Part shown: positions 1 to 7,907 of the stretch, piece by piece
Layout of the letters: each line of letters begins with the position of its first letter
Position numbering within the stretch: the stretch's first letter is position 1
The notes under the pieces: generated by a model
Databases searched by the model: none
Told to the model about the DNA's origin: nothing
The model's input: the letters and a program-made list of their open reading frames with translations, nothing else
Made by a program: the position numbers and the translations under genes
DNA from: Candidatus Heimdallarchaeota archaeon
GTDB lineage: Archaea; Asgardarchaeota; Heimdallarchaeia; Hodarchaeales; Hodarchaeaceae
Direction of reading: 5' to 3'
Length of the DNA: 64,000 nucleotides
Assembly: GCA_020353515.1 (NCBI GenBank)
Contig: CP070695.1
Span: 3,161,532-3,225,531 of the forward strand

Positions 1-851
1 CCACTCATGAAGGAGAAGTGTGGGATTACCGTCTAGGACAGAAAAGAGTCGTAAAGAATCAAGTTCTTCCAATTATCGCTGTCCCTACTACAGCAGGCAC
101 TGGATCCGAAGTCACACCAATGGCAGTAATAAAAAATCCTGATGAGAAGTTCAAGTCTGCCCTTGCTGATTGGTCTCTAACCCCAAGGGTTAGTATAATT
201 GATCCTGAACTTACCCTGACCCTTCCACCGTATATTACTGCAGCAACTGGTTTTGACGTTTTTTGTCATGCATTTGAAAGTTTTTTACATAAAAGTGCTT
301 CAGATTATGTCGATCTTCTCGCTTTAGAGGCAATAAGACAAGTGATTAATCATCTTCCAGTTGTTGTTAAAGATGGGTCAAACAAAGAGGCAAGGGAGAC
401 GATGTCTTGGGCAAGCACCCTTGGGGGGATGTGTATTACAAATGCGGGGACTACACTAGCCCATGGAATTGGTATGGCTATTGGAGGGCATGTTACAGAT
501 GTAATGCATGGAGAAGCACTAGCTGCTATATATCCGACAGTGAACCAGTGGACGTGGAAACATGCAAAATCAAAATATGCAACAGTAGGTAGAATGTTTA
601 ATCCTGATTTGAAAAATGAATCTGATGAAGTGGCAGCAGAAGCATCATGCTATGAAATGGATGCGTTTCTGAAAAAAATTGGTTTATGGATGAATTTGAG
701 GGAGCTAAACGTGCTTGAAAATCAACTAAAAGCAATTGGGGCTGATACAATGAAACTCAAAAACTATACTGTTCATCCTAAAGTCCCCACCCTTTTAGAA
801 ATAAACAATCTTATTTTAGCAAGCTACATGGCTGTGTTGGAGGGCTATTAG
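1..851 (+). CDS. iron-containing alcohol dehydrogenase, 5' end cut by the window
   Basis: C-terminal part of a group III (Fe-dependent) alcohol dehydrogenase, which oxidises alcohols with NAD(P). The frame is open through the left edge, so the first GTG (18) is not the true start. Visible are the nucleotide-binding stretch PTTAGTGSEVTP and the metal ligands: Asp and His in GFDVFCHAF, then His in AHGIGMAIGG and in VMHGEALA. The helical C-terminal domain runs as usual to HPKVPTLLEI. The last roughly ten residues (ILASYMAVLEGY) run into sequence that codes in another frame for a GTPase piece, so the original 3' end was probably replaced at a recombination junction near 825. Family assignment is secure; the substrate cannot be told. 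Confidence 0.93.
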   Translation, partial: THEGEVWDYRLGQKRVVKNQVLPIIAVPTTAGTGSEVTPMAVIKNPDEKFKSALADWSLTPRVSIIDPELTLTLPPYITAATGFDVFCHAFESFLHKSASDYVDLLALEAIRQVINHLPVVVKDGSNKEARETMSWASTLGGMCITNAGTTLAHGIGMAIGGHVTDVMHGEALAAIYPTVNQWTWKHAKSKYATVGRMFNPDLKNESDEVAAEASCYEMDAFLKKIGLWMNLRELNVLENQLKAIGADTMKLKNYTVHPKVPTLLEINNLILASYMAVLEGY

Positions 852-1189
852 TGTACGATGTCACTCGTCCTGATTCGTTTCACAACATGCCTAAGTGGAT
901 TAACGAACTGTGGATAAATAATGGACGCGGTCGTGTACCTATTGTTGTAGTCGCAAATAAAATTGACTTGTGTAGTGGAGGAGATTCCACGATTTCTCGT
1001 GATCAGGGTTGGTCTTTTACTAAGAGTCTGAGTAATCTTACTAAACCTGCTGGATTTCTATGTCATTTTATTGAAACGTCTGCTAAAACTGGAGTAAATA
1101 TCTCTCAAGCTTTTTCATTACTAGGCACAAATATTGGGAAGTTCATAGAAAATCATCGAAAGACTCCCTTATTGGCATCTTACCTATGA
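827..1189 (+). pseudogene. C-terminal half of a Ras-like small GTPase (remnant)
   Basis: Encodes only the second half of a small GTPase. In frame, GGLLVYDVTRPDSF (the strand and helix after the switch II region) is followed by the G4 motif NKID, the G5 motif ETSAK and the final helix. The P-loop, switch I and DxxG motifs are absent, so it cannot bind GTP normally. It lines up with the second half of the intact GTPase at 49282, which also shares the WIN and LLGT positions. Its 5' end is fused out of frame to the alcohol dehydrogenase. A GTG (851) could start a 112-residue peptide, but no ribosome-binding site is seen. It ends in a 17-base element that recurs at 1838. Confidence 0.85.
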
Positions 1190-1548
1190 TGAAGAACACA
1201 GAATTCAAAGAAATATACTCACTAGCTTATACTCACTAGCTTTTTCCCTTATTTGATGTTTATAATCCGTCCCTGTCATTTCTACTCACCTCATTTGCTT
1301 CATTCTTCTGTTTCTTAGTAGTCAGGCTTATATACAAGTTTTTCTGACTGGAAGTTTCGGAGTAGATGAATCTCTGTCTTAGATTCTGATACTCCTCTGT
1401 TATACTCTAAACCGAAGACTCAGGAAGTTAGAATGACTTGCTATGACTTCAAGTGAAAACCTGGGAAATATTGAAAACTTCTAATTGCAGGTCACACTAA
1501 GAAATGAGAAAGAAACCCCTGATTTCAAGCACTTGTTAGGAGGAATGA
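1190..1548. other. spacer with 14-bp tandem repeat and an AGTCAG inverted repeat
   Basis: No gene is seen here. It holds a perfect 14-base tandem duplication (ATACTCACTAGCTT, 1215-1242). It also holds an inverted repeat AGTCAG/CTGACT (1320-1325 and 1344-1349) that encloses an AT-rich, TATA-like stretch (CTTATATACAA, about 1327-1337). The latter could be a promoter with operator for the zinc-ribbon gene at 1549, but the distance of about 200 bases is long. A 15-base string TCCTCTGTTATACTC (about 1393) recurs near 1857. Confidence 0.35.
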
Positions 1549-1785
1549 ATGGTGAGAATAACCTACCCAAAGGAGCTCAAATGTCCATCGTGTAAATCAG
1601 TCATTCGATTGGATTATAGTGGTAAATATACCGCGGCAACTGATGATTTACTGGTTATGATGATAAGTGTTCCTTGTAGTACAAACTCTGCAAAGGATAT
1701 GAGAAAAAATAAGCAGGATATAGGAACTGGTCTCCCCAGCTTTGTCATTTGTCAAAGTTGTCAAACGATATTAGGCACTACGTGA
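1549..1785 (+). CDS. small zinc-ribbon protein
   Basis: A 78-residue protein with CPSC near residues 12-15 and CQSC near 69-72, spaced as one zinc ribbon with a long insert. It is probably cytoplasmic; the function is not recognised. The ATG at 1549 is favoured because AGGAGGA lies just upstream (1538-1544). Its stop codon overlaps, as GTGA, the GTG of the GTPase P-loop remnant at 1782. That is a typical translational-coupling arrangement, so this gene once headed an operon with a small GTPase. The zinc-ribbon protein may therefore have worked with that GTPase (inference). Confidence 0.7.
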   Translation: MVRITYPKELKCPSCKSVIRLDYSGKYTAATDDLLVMMISVPCSTNSAKDMRKNKQDIGTGLPSFVICQSCQTILGTT

Positions 1786-2073
1786 GCATAATAGATAAAA
1801 TCGTATTAGTTGGTGATGGTGGGGTCGGTAAAACATCATGATGAAGAACACAGAGTCCTCTGTTATACTCAAAATCGCCTTATTCTGTACCCCTACACGT
1901 AGGATCTTTCGATTCTTTGCTTTCTCTAATGCATCCCATATTTCATTTATTAAATAGCAATCCTCTTTATTATAAGTAATACTCAATTCATACTTCCTTA
2001 TATTCATTTTCAAGAGATCAGTTTGCTCAATAAGGAGAAAACATCCAAAGCAGAATATCACTAGAATAAACAC
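1771..2073 (-). CDS. doubtful 100-residue ORF
   Basis: GTG-started frame beginning 3 bases after the tail-sheath remnant on the same strand. The first part is hydrophobic, and the middle (about residues 22-68) has a plausible coding composition. The C-terminal third reads antisense through the GTPase P-loop remnant and the 17-base repeat, so that part is chimeric. I recognise no family. It may be another gene fragment or chance. Confidence 0.2.
   Translation of the reverse strand: MFILVIFCFGCFLLIEQTDLLKMNIRKYELSITYNKEDCYLINEIWDALEKAKNRKILRVGVQNKAILSITEDSVFFIMMFYRPHHHQLIRFYLLCSRSA
1782..1841 (+). pseudogene. N-terminal P-loop fragment of a small GTPase
   Basis: Nineteen codons starting with GTG encode a short leader and the complete G1/P-loop GDGGVGKTS, then hit TGA. 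That is exactly the N-terminus of a Ras-like GTPase (compare GDGGVGKSS in the gene at 49282). Everything after the P-loop is missing. The sequence jumps straight to the 17-base element (1838-1854) that also follows the 3' end of the C-terminal GTPase fragment at 1186-1202. This fits an internal deletion of a second GTPase copy rather than a split of a single gene. Confidence 0.85.
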
Positions 2074-2076
2074 CGT

Positions 2077-2478
2077 CTACGTTGGCTCAATAGAGTGCTG
2101 AATGCGAATAATGACAAATTCTGCAGGCTTAAGGGGTGCTAACGCAACCACTATATTGACTATACCATTATTCTGGTCTTCTTGTGTGGTTATTTCAGCA
2201 TCACACTTGACATAGAAGGAATTAGATAGCATATCGCCTTGGAATGCGCCATCGTCAAATAATCCCATCATAAACGTGGTGATACTAGCTCGTATTGAGG
2301 CCCAGGTTGACTCGTCATTAGGTTCAAAGGTTACCCATTTGGTGTTCCTTTCCAGTATCTCCATACTCTCTGGAGGCCCCACATCATAATAAGGGCATCG
2401 GTCTGGACAGTTCTCGTTCCATACTTTCATCAACAAACAGTACGCTAGCATCTCATCGGTTTTTTTCACTAGAAACAA
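2077..2478 (-). pseudogene. C-terminal domain of a contractile tail sheath protein (remnant)
   Basis: About 100 residues match the conserved C-terminal domain of phage and extracellular contractile injection system sheath proteins. The markers, in order, are WVTFEPNDESTW, then FYVKCD, a TQEDQNNG turn, and PLKPAEFVIIRIQ close to the end. Full sheath proteins are usually 350-500 residues; the frame here gives 133, with an N-terminus (to about residue 33) that does not look like sheath. The polymerising N-terminal part is missing. No tube, baseplate, spike or AAA+ gene lies nearby, so this is a stranded fragment of a phage-tail-like locus. The family call rests on motif memory but is strong. Confidence 0.85.
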
Positions 2479-2638
2479 ACACTCGCGGTAGATTGGTCTC
2501 TACAACTTTCTAGTTACATTTTGTCCTAGCTCTATTGTCGCCTTACTACGATATTTCCCCTATGGCAACTACATCTATCTTTCAGAATGGAGAAGCGTGT
2601 ATGAGTAAGTGATTTCGTCACTGGAGCGGAGCTTTTCT

Positions 2639-2737
2639 TCAGGATCTATTAGTGGAATTTTCATTCCTAGATAATGTCGTTACTAGCTCAGTAATATCGT
2701 AAATGAACACTACTGAGATCGAAATCTTCCTCGGAAT
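2639..2737 (-). pseudogene. 3' end remnant of a membrane-anchored serine hydrolase paralogue
   Basis: On the minus strand a short frame reads ISISVVFIYDITEL followed by a polar tail and TGA. The intact serine hydrolase at 28059-29816 ends with ISISIIFINDITEL and a polar tail, so this is the last membrane segment of a paralogue. Nothing of the catalytic domain is seen upstream. The nucleotide strings TGAGATCGAAAT and GTAATATC are also shared between the two places. Confidence 0.7.
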
Positions 2738-2787
2738 TTAGGAATTTGAGATCATCTATTTTCAAATTATCTGCCTTTATGGTGATG

Positions 2788-2822
2788 TATTTAAGGTATA
2801 ATATGTCAAGATACCTTATAAA
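2788..2822 (+). promoter_or_regulatory. TATA-like promoter with 8-bp palindromic operator for the ABC exporter
   Basis: A perfect inverted repeat TAAGGTAT (2792-2799) / ATACCTTA (2811-2818) with an 11-base spacer lies 22 bases before the ATG of the ABC ATPase. The left arm overlaps an archaeal TATA-like element (TTTAAGGTATA). A dimeric repressor bound here would block transcription factor access. The regulator gene is not identified. A GGGGA ribosome-binding site follows at about 2830. Confidence 0.55.
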
Positions 2823-2839
2823 AATTATAGGGGAAAGAA

Positions 2840-3721
2840 ATGAAGCTCAAGATTGAAAGAATCAGCAAGTGTTTTGGTAAGGAGTTTTATGCACTCAAAA
2901 ATTTCTCCTTGGACATTGAATCTGGAGTCTTAGGTTTGTTAGGACCAAATGGTGCAGGTAAATCAACTCTTATGCGTATTGTGGCTACTATCACCAAACC
3001 TACCTCAGGTACAATAACTTGGAATGGCGAAGACATTGTACGAAAACCCAATAAAATTCGTCCTGTGTTAGGATATCTTCCTCAGGAATTCGGAGTGTAC
3101 CCCAATCTTAATGCTTACGAGTTCTTAAGATATATGGCTGCGATTAAAGGTCTAGCCCGTAAGGATGCGAAAACACGTGTAGAAGAATTATTGAATCTAG
3201 TACATCTCACGGATGTACGGAAGTACCCACTGGCTAATTTTAGCGGTGGGATGAAACAACGAATTGGAATTGCACAAGCTCTTCTGAATGATCCACAACT
3301 GCTAATTGTAGACGAACCAACAGCTGGTTTGGATCCGGAAGAGCGAGTTCGATTTCGAAACTTACTTGTTGACTTATCTGGTGAACGAAGTGTGATTTTG
3401 TCAACCCACATTGTCTCTGATATCGAAGCTAGTGCTACTAAAATAGCCATTATCAACATGGGCCAGCTTCTAACCACGATGACACCTGAAGACTTCTTGA
3501 AAACTGTGGATGGAAAGGTATGGCAATGGAGAATACCATCGTCTGAACTGATGACCGTTCGAGCGAAATATAGAATATCAAACCTGAGTAGGAGAGAAGA
3601 TGGCCTATATATTCGCATAGTAGAAGAAGAGAGACCGCATATCGACGCAGAGAGCGTTCCTCCTTCTTTAGAAGATGCCTATCTTCATATAATTCACAGT
3701 TATGGGAGGAAGAACCAGTGA
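2840..3721 (+). CDS. ABC transporter ATP-binding protein (ABC-2 type exporter)
   Basis: Complete 293-residue ATPase with all motifs: Walker A GPNGAGKST (residues 35-43), Q-loop Gln82, signature FSGGM (134-138), Walker B LLIVDEP (154-160) and switch His190. The roughly 90 residues after the catalytic core are typical of the C-terminal extension of exporter ATPases. It powers the membrane protein encoded next, whose start overlaps its stop by 4 bases (translational coupling). The class resembles exporters of drugs, lipids or peptides; the substrate is unknown. The palindrome just upstream suggests repressor control. Confidence 0.96.
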   Translation: MKLKIERISKCFGKEFYALKNFSLDIESGVLGLLGPNGAGKSTLMRIVATITKPTSGTITWNGEDIVRKPNKIRPVLGYLPQEFGVYPNLNAYEFLRYMAAIKGLARKDAKTRVEELLNLVHLTDVRKYPLANFSGGMKQRIGIAQALLNDPQLLIVDEPTAGLDPEERVRFRNLLVDLSGERSVILSTHIVSDIEASATKIAIINMGQLLTTMTPEDFLKTVDGKVWQWRIPSSELMTVRAKYRISNLSRREDGLYIRIVEEERPHIDAESVPPSLEDAYLHIIHSYGRKNQ

Positions 3722-5379
3722 ACTTTGACATTTTAGTTCGAATGCTAGTTGAAACGATTCGAGCTGGCTTTTTGAATAGAGTCAGGACTTATCGATTCAT
3801 ATTTACACTAGCATTTATCATAATGTTATGTTATGCGTTAATTCCCCCTGCAGACGCTCTATACGCCACGTACGCTCTGTATGATAATTATAACAACCCC
3901 TACCGAGGTGTATACAATAGTGCTTGGGTAGGTACGATAATGGCCCTCCAAACCTCAATTTGGCTTTCTCTTTTTGGTTTTTATATCATTAACGATGCGA
4001 TAAAGCGCGACGAAGATACAAAAGTCGGTGAAATTCTGGCAACAACCCAGCTAAAAAATCCGATCTATATTTTAGCCAAATTTATTACTAATATCGCTAT
4101 TTTGGGGGCAATGAGTTTTATAATTCTGATCATGTCAGGTTTACTTCAAATATTTCGTAGTGAGGTTTATCATCTCGATTTGGTTTCGCTCATTGTTCCT
4201 TTTGTTATTTTAGTTATACCAGTTATTTTCTTTGTCTCTGGAGCAGCGTTATTTTTCGAAACTTTTCCCGTTTTACGTGGTACCTGGTCAAACATTGTAT
4301 GGTTCTTCTTCTGGATGTTTTTGATGATGACTATCCTTATATTTGACCCATTTATTTCCTGGTTATCCTCCAGCATCAGAGCTGCTGCGTATTCTCAATA
4401 TCCTAACATCATCTTTCCATCTGCTAATTTTGGTCTTAATCCTATTTCTCAACCTGCAAAGTTATTTCTCTGGAATGATGTCTTTTCCTTGTGGAGATTT
4501 GAAGTTATTATTTTCCGTTTTTTCTGGTACATTTCTGCTTTAATCCTTGCTTTCACCTCTATATTCTTTTTTCACCGCTTTGATCCTTCAGTAGATCGTG
4601 GTATTTCCATAACGCATAAGATTTCCTCTCTCTTAGCTACTGACACTCCTGTGATCCTAGAAACTGAAGATGAACATCAAATTCCATTAACCACAGCTGA
4701 AAGAATAGTGATACCTGTTAATACCTTAGAAAAGGTCACTTCGACACCTTTAAAATCAGGCATTGATCATTTCCGTTTTGGTACAATTTTTATTGCTGAA
4801 ACGGAGCTTATGTTCAAGACAGTACCTATTTGGTGGTACTTAGTGACTTTTGGACTGATCATCGCAGGTCTACTCATACCAATCGAAATATCACAACGAT
4901 TCTTGCTTCCTATCTCACTTATCTGGCCTTTATTCATATGGTCGAAAATGGGTACGCGTGAATCTTTGAATGGGACATATCAATTGATTTTCTCATCTAA
5001 CAATGTCTTAATAAGACAATTTCCTGCTATTTGGCTCTCAGGTGTCTTGGTTGCACTATTTTCCTGCTCTGGATTTATTGTAAACCTAGCACTCAACGGA
5101 TATAGCATCAATTTTCTTCTTACAGTCTTTATTGGTATTTTATTTATTCCCACCATGGCTCTTTGTTTTGGTGTTTGGACTGGAACTAACAAGTTTTTCG
5201 AATTAATCTATTTTTTGTACTGGTACATTGGTTCTTTAAATGGTGTTACTCTTTTGGACTTCGCTGGGACGACGCCAGAAGCTGTTGCAGCTGGACTATT
5301 TAGGTTTTATACCTTATTTACGGTTTTATTGTTAGTCCTTGCGTTCATAGGTAGACGTAGACAGATAAATTCCATGTAA
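3718..5379 (+). CDS. ABC-2 type transporter permease
   Basis: 553-residue polytopic membrane protein partnering the ATPase upstream (GTG start within a 4-base overlap). It has two hydrophobic halves separated by a hydrophilic stretch at about residues 285-365: a first hydrophobic segment near residue 25, five or six more to about 285, and a second set from about 380 to 545. After the first helix there is a long external loop rich in Tyr and Asn. The motif NDAIKRDEDTKVGEILATTQ (about residues 91-110) is typical of the coupling region of ABC-2 permeases. The large size suggests two six-helix units fused, so one copy may form the whole channel. Confidence 0.9.
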   Translation: MNFDILVRMLVETIRAGFLNRVRTYRFIFTLAFIIMLCYALIPPADALYATYALYDNYNNPYRGVYNSAWVGTIMALQTSIWLSLFGFYIINDAIKRDEDTKVGEILATTQLKNPIYILAKFITNIAILGAMSFIILIMSGLLQIFRSEVYHLDLVSLIVPFVILVIPVIFFVSGAALFFETFPVLRGTWSNIVWFFFWMFLMMTILIFDPFISWLSSSIRAAAYSQYPNIIFPSANFGLNPISQPAKLFLWNDVFSLWRFEVIIFRFFWYISALILAFTSIFFFHRFDPSVDRGISITHKISSLLATDTPVILETEDEHQIPLTTAERIVIPVNTLEKVTSTPLKSGIDHFRFGTIFIAETELMFKTVPIWWYLVTFGLIIAGLLIPIEISQRFLLPISLIWPLFIWSKMGTRESLNGTYQLIFSSNNVLIRQFPAIWLSGVLVALFSCSGFIVNLALNGYSINFLLTVFIGILFIPTMALCFGVWTGTNKFFELIYFLYWYIGSLNGVTLLDFAGTTPEAVAAGLFRFYTLFTVLLLVLAFIGRRRQINSM

Positions 5380-5552
5380 CAATTCCAATATCCATGATAA
5401 TTGTTTTCCCTGTTCCATTTTCACCAAGTAAATAGGAGATCTCGCCCTTCTTGACACATAAGTCAAGATCTTTTACTGCAAAAACTGCCACTTGATCCTT
5501 TTCAAAGTATTAGCCTTTAAAACCTTTCAGGATCTTTAAGTTTAATTTTCAT
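5374..5552 (-). pseudogene. N-terminal remnant of an ABC ATPase
   Basis: The minus strand encodes an ABC ATPase N-terminus: FEKDQVAVFAVKDLDL, then VKKGEI, then the Walker A GENGTGKT. It breaks off against the 3' end of the permease gene on the other strand. A TAA interrupts the frame just before the FEKD segment and there is no usable start in this frame. No Q-loop, signature or Walker B follows, so it cannot be functional. It is only distantly similar to the ATPase at 2840 (GPNGAGKST), so it comes from a different ABC system. Confidence 0.85.
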
Positions 5553-5628
5553 GAGTAAATAAGCCTCTAGGGAATAACTACTAGGAGTGATTTTTTGTTG
5601 TAATTTTTTCTCTGTGGAGTTGTCTCCC

Positions 5629-7785
5629 ATGAGTGATAGTATTCCTTCTTTTCATTTCGAACACATTCCGCTCAATGTGGATCGTTCCAGTATTAATGTC
5701 TTTCAGCACGCGAAAGAGACTTTTTCGTTTGAATATTCGATTTTTGACCCGAAAACTGTCCATATCCATATGTATCCTAACAAACGTGGCTGGTTTCGTA
5801 AGAAAGGTCTAGATACAGGTATCGCCACCATCCAACAGTTTGCGACAGCTATGGGATTACACCCTGATTTTCATCAGATTCAACCCACGGCGATTCATAA
5901 AGTATTGGACATTCTTTCGACGTCCTTTCAAATTGGTTTGGATGGCCCACAGTTCTTCTGTGGCGGAGTCTTAGGTTTTGAAGGATCCGCGGAACCTCCG
6001 ATTACCACAGCAGATGACTTCACTAATGACATCCTTGAGATTCTGACCGATAATCCACAATTTGCGTTCCTTCAATTCATTTTCAAATCCGTCAAAGTCC
6101 CCAAGGAGTATCGATCTGACGAGGAACCTGACCGGCATCTGAGCCATGTTCGTTTTGACATCCAGCATGGAAGAGTTGAACGCCGTTTTCAGCCTCAACG
6201 CATGAATATCATGGAGGAAACAGGGTGCTTTAAGTTCTCTCCTCGGATTTTGGTTGTGGAAAAGACCCCTGAAGTCTTGAAAGCGAAGCTGGATCGCTTA
6301 ACTGTCTTATTTGTTTCCAAAGGTCTTAAAGTTCGCTCCTATCCATCCTTTTTCCGACGGTTTGCCTCCTTCAAGAATCTGTGTATTTCTCGTAAACTTG
6401 TCTCCCCTATAGTCCTGGATGGTTCTTCATTGATGAGTTTTATTTTTCCTCCCCAGCGGCAATTCTGTCATGATGGATACACCCTTGTTCCTAATAAAGC
6501 TGATTACCACCTTTCCACAGGTGTGAGTGAAACCTCTCCGCACCATGCGATCAACCTTGGCATTCCCATCATTAGTGGAAAAACTTCTGATGTCCCCTTA
6601 CTGATTGATGGTAAAGATCTCTGCCGACACATGGCCGTCTTTGGTATGACTGGTGAGGGTAAGAGTCGGTTTATTTATGGGTTAATTCAGGAATTTCATC
6701 AAAAAGGGGTCAATTTTCTCATTTTTGATCCGAAAGGGGAGTATCTTTCTCCCATCAAGACATTTTGTGATGATTTTCTGTACTTAAAACCTGGATCTAC
6801 CTCCTTCCCCTGGGGGATCAACATCTTCCAAATTCCCTTGAATGATGCAGGTCAACCTCTCATCCCTGTTGAAGACCACATTCAATTTGTAGTTTCTATT
6901 CTGGAACATATTTTCGATAATGAGGATGCAGTGTCTCCCCAGATGCGTCGTATGCTCCACCTGACGGTTATTCAGACCGTGAAAGACCAGGGAGACTTTC
7001 GGCGGTTTCTCTTCTACTTGGAGAATCCCGATGAGCTAGGCATGAAGGGCTCGTATCTTGAGAATACTGCGGCAGGCATCATGAATCGTGTGGAGAAGCT
7101 CTTTTTTGGCAACACGGGGCGCTGTTTCACGGTTTCTAAGACCACCTTTGAGGTCGCCAACCTCCTTGATCGTAATGCCATCATTGACCTCTCTGCGTTT
7201 GAGGCTATGGAGGATCAAAGTGGTCGCGAGATCTTTCTGAATGTGGTCTTTCAAAACTTGTACTATTATGTCCGTACGTTCCGTGCTCCCTTTAAAGAAG
7301 AATCACTGCCCAAAAACGTCTTCGTTCTGGATGAGATCCAAAAGCTCGCTCCTGCGAAGAATTTCCGTTCGAGGTCTCCTGAGACTATGATTGGTCGTGG
7401 TCCTTGGACATTACGGGCATATGATATCTCCATGATCTTTATTGGTACCGAACCGATTATTGACCAACCCATGCTGACCAATACTGGATTATTGACACTC
7501 TTCTTCACAAAATTCAATCCTTTTGAAGTGGCAAATCTTTTGGGTGTTCCTAAGGAAGAATATGAGCTATTACGTCAGCTATTAAAAGCTAAGCGAGATG
7601 AACGCCGCTGTATCATTTCTGTCAATGGGCAAATTTCCCTTTTAAAGACCAATGAATTTCATCTAGATCCTAACTTCTCTTTGGATTTAGATGAGCTCTC
7701 TAATCGGTCTTTTCAGAAGCATTTACAGGAATCCTATCACCAGTTGTATTTCAATCCTATTCAGGAGATTCTCACTAAAGATTGA
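5629..7785 (+). CDS. HerA/VirB4-like P-loop ATPase (DUF87-type)
   Basis: 718-residue ATPase. Walker A GMTGEGKS lies at residues 339-346, followed by a strand with FDPKGEY. Walker B is VFVLDEIQKLAP with Asp568-Glu569. This pattern belongs to the HerA/FtsK superfamily with a DUF87-like core, which pump DNA or protein through hexameric rings. The first 330 residues are a family-specific region I do not recognise. The ATG at 5629 follows a weak TGGAG; a GTG at 5587 would add 14 residues. No nurA nuclease is adjacent, so a classic HerA-NurA end-resection role is not supported. A copy of its last 18 codons occurs at 21642. The next gene follows closely. Confidence 0.9.
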   Translation: MSDSIPSFHFEHIPLNVDRSSINVFQHAKETFSFEYSIFDPKTVHIHMYPNKRGWFRKKGLDTGIATIQQFATAMGLHPDFHQIQPTAIHKVLDILSTSFQIGLDGPQFFCGGVLGFEGSAEPPITTADDFTNDILEILTDNPQFAFLQFIFKSVKVPKEYRSDEEPDRHLSHVRFDIQHGRVERRFQPQRMNIMEETGCFKFSPRILVVEKTPEVLKAKLDRLTVLFVSKGLKVRSYPSFFRRFASFKNLCISRKLVSPIVLDGSSLMSFIFPPQRQFCHDGYTLVPNKADYHLSTGVSETSPHHAINLGIPIISGKTSDVPLLIDGKDLCRHMAVFGMTGEGKSRFIYGLIQEFHQKGVNFLIFDPKGEYLSPIKTFCDDFLYLKPGSTSFPWGINIFQIPLNDAGQPLIPVEDHIQFVVSILEHIFDNEDAVSPQMRRMLHLTVIQTVKDQGDFRRFLFYLENPDELGMKGSYLENTAAGIMNRVEKLFFGNTGRCFTVSKTTFEVANLLDRNAIIDLSAFEAMEDQSGREIFLNVVFQNLYYYVRTFRAPFKEESLPKNVFVLDEIQKLAPAKNFRSRSPETMIGRGPWTLRAYDISMIFIGTEPIIDQPMLTNTGLLTLFFTKFNPFEVANLLGVPKEEYELLRQLLKAKRDERRCIISVNGQISLLKTNEFHLDPNFSLDLDELSNRSFQKHLQESYHQLYFNPIQEILTKD

Positions 7786-7907
7786 GCCTTTTCAAGATAA
7801 GAAACACTTTATTGAGATGCATTTTTCATTATGATAACCTTTACATCCATAGCATATTTTATATCACCCTTCCTAATTCATTGAATCATGGTGAGGTGAA
7901 CTCAATT

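Noticed and set aside
3115..3618. 167-residue minus-strand ORF inside the ABC ATPase
   Set aside because: Antisense shadow of a gene with all catalytic motifs.
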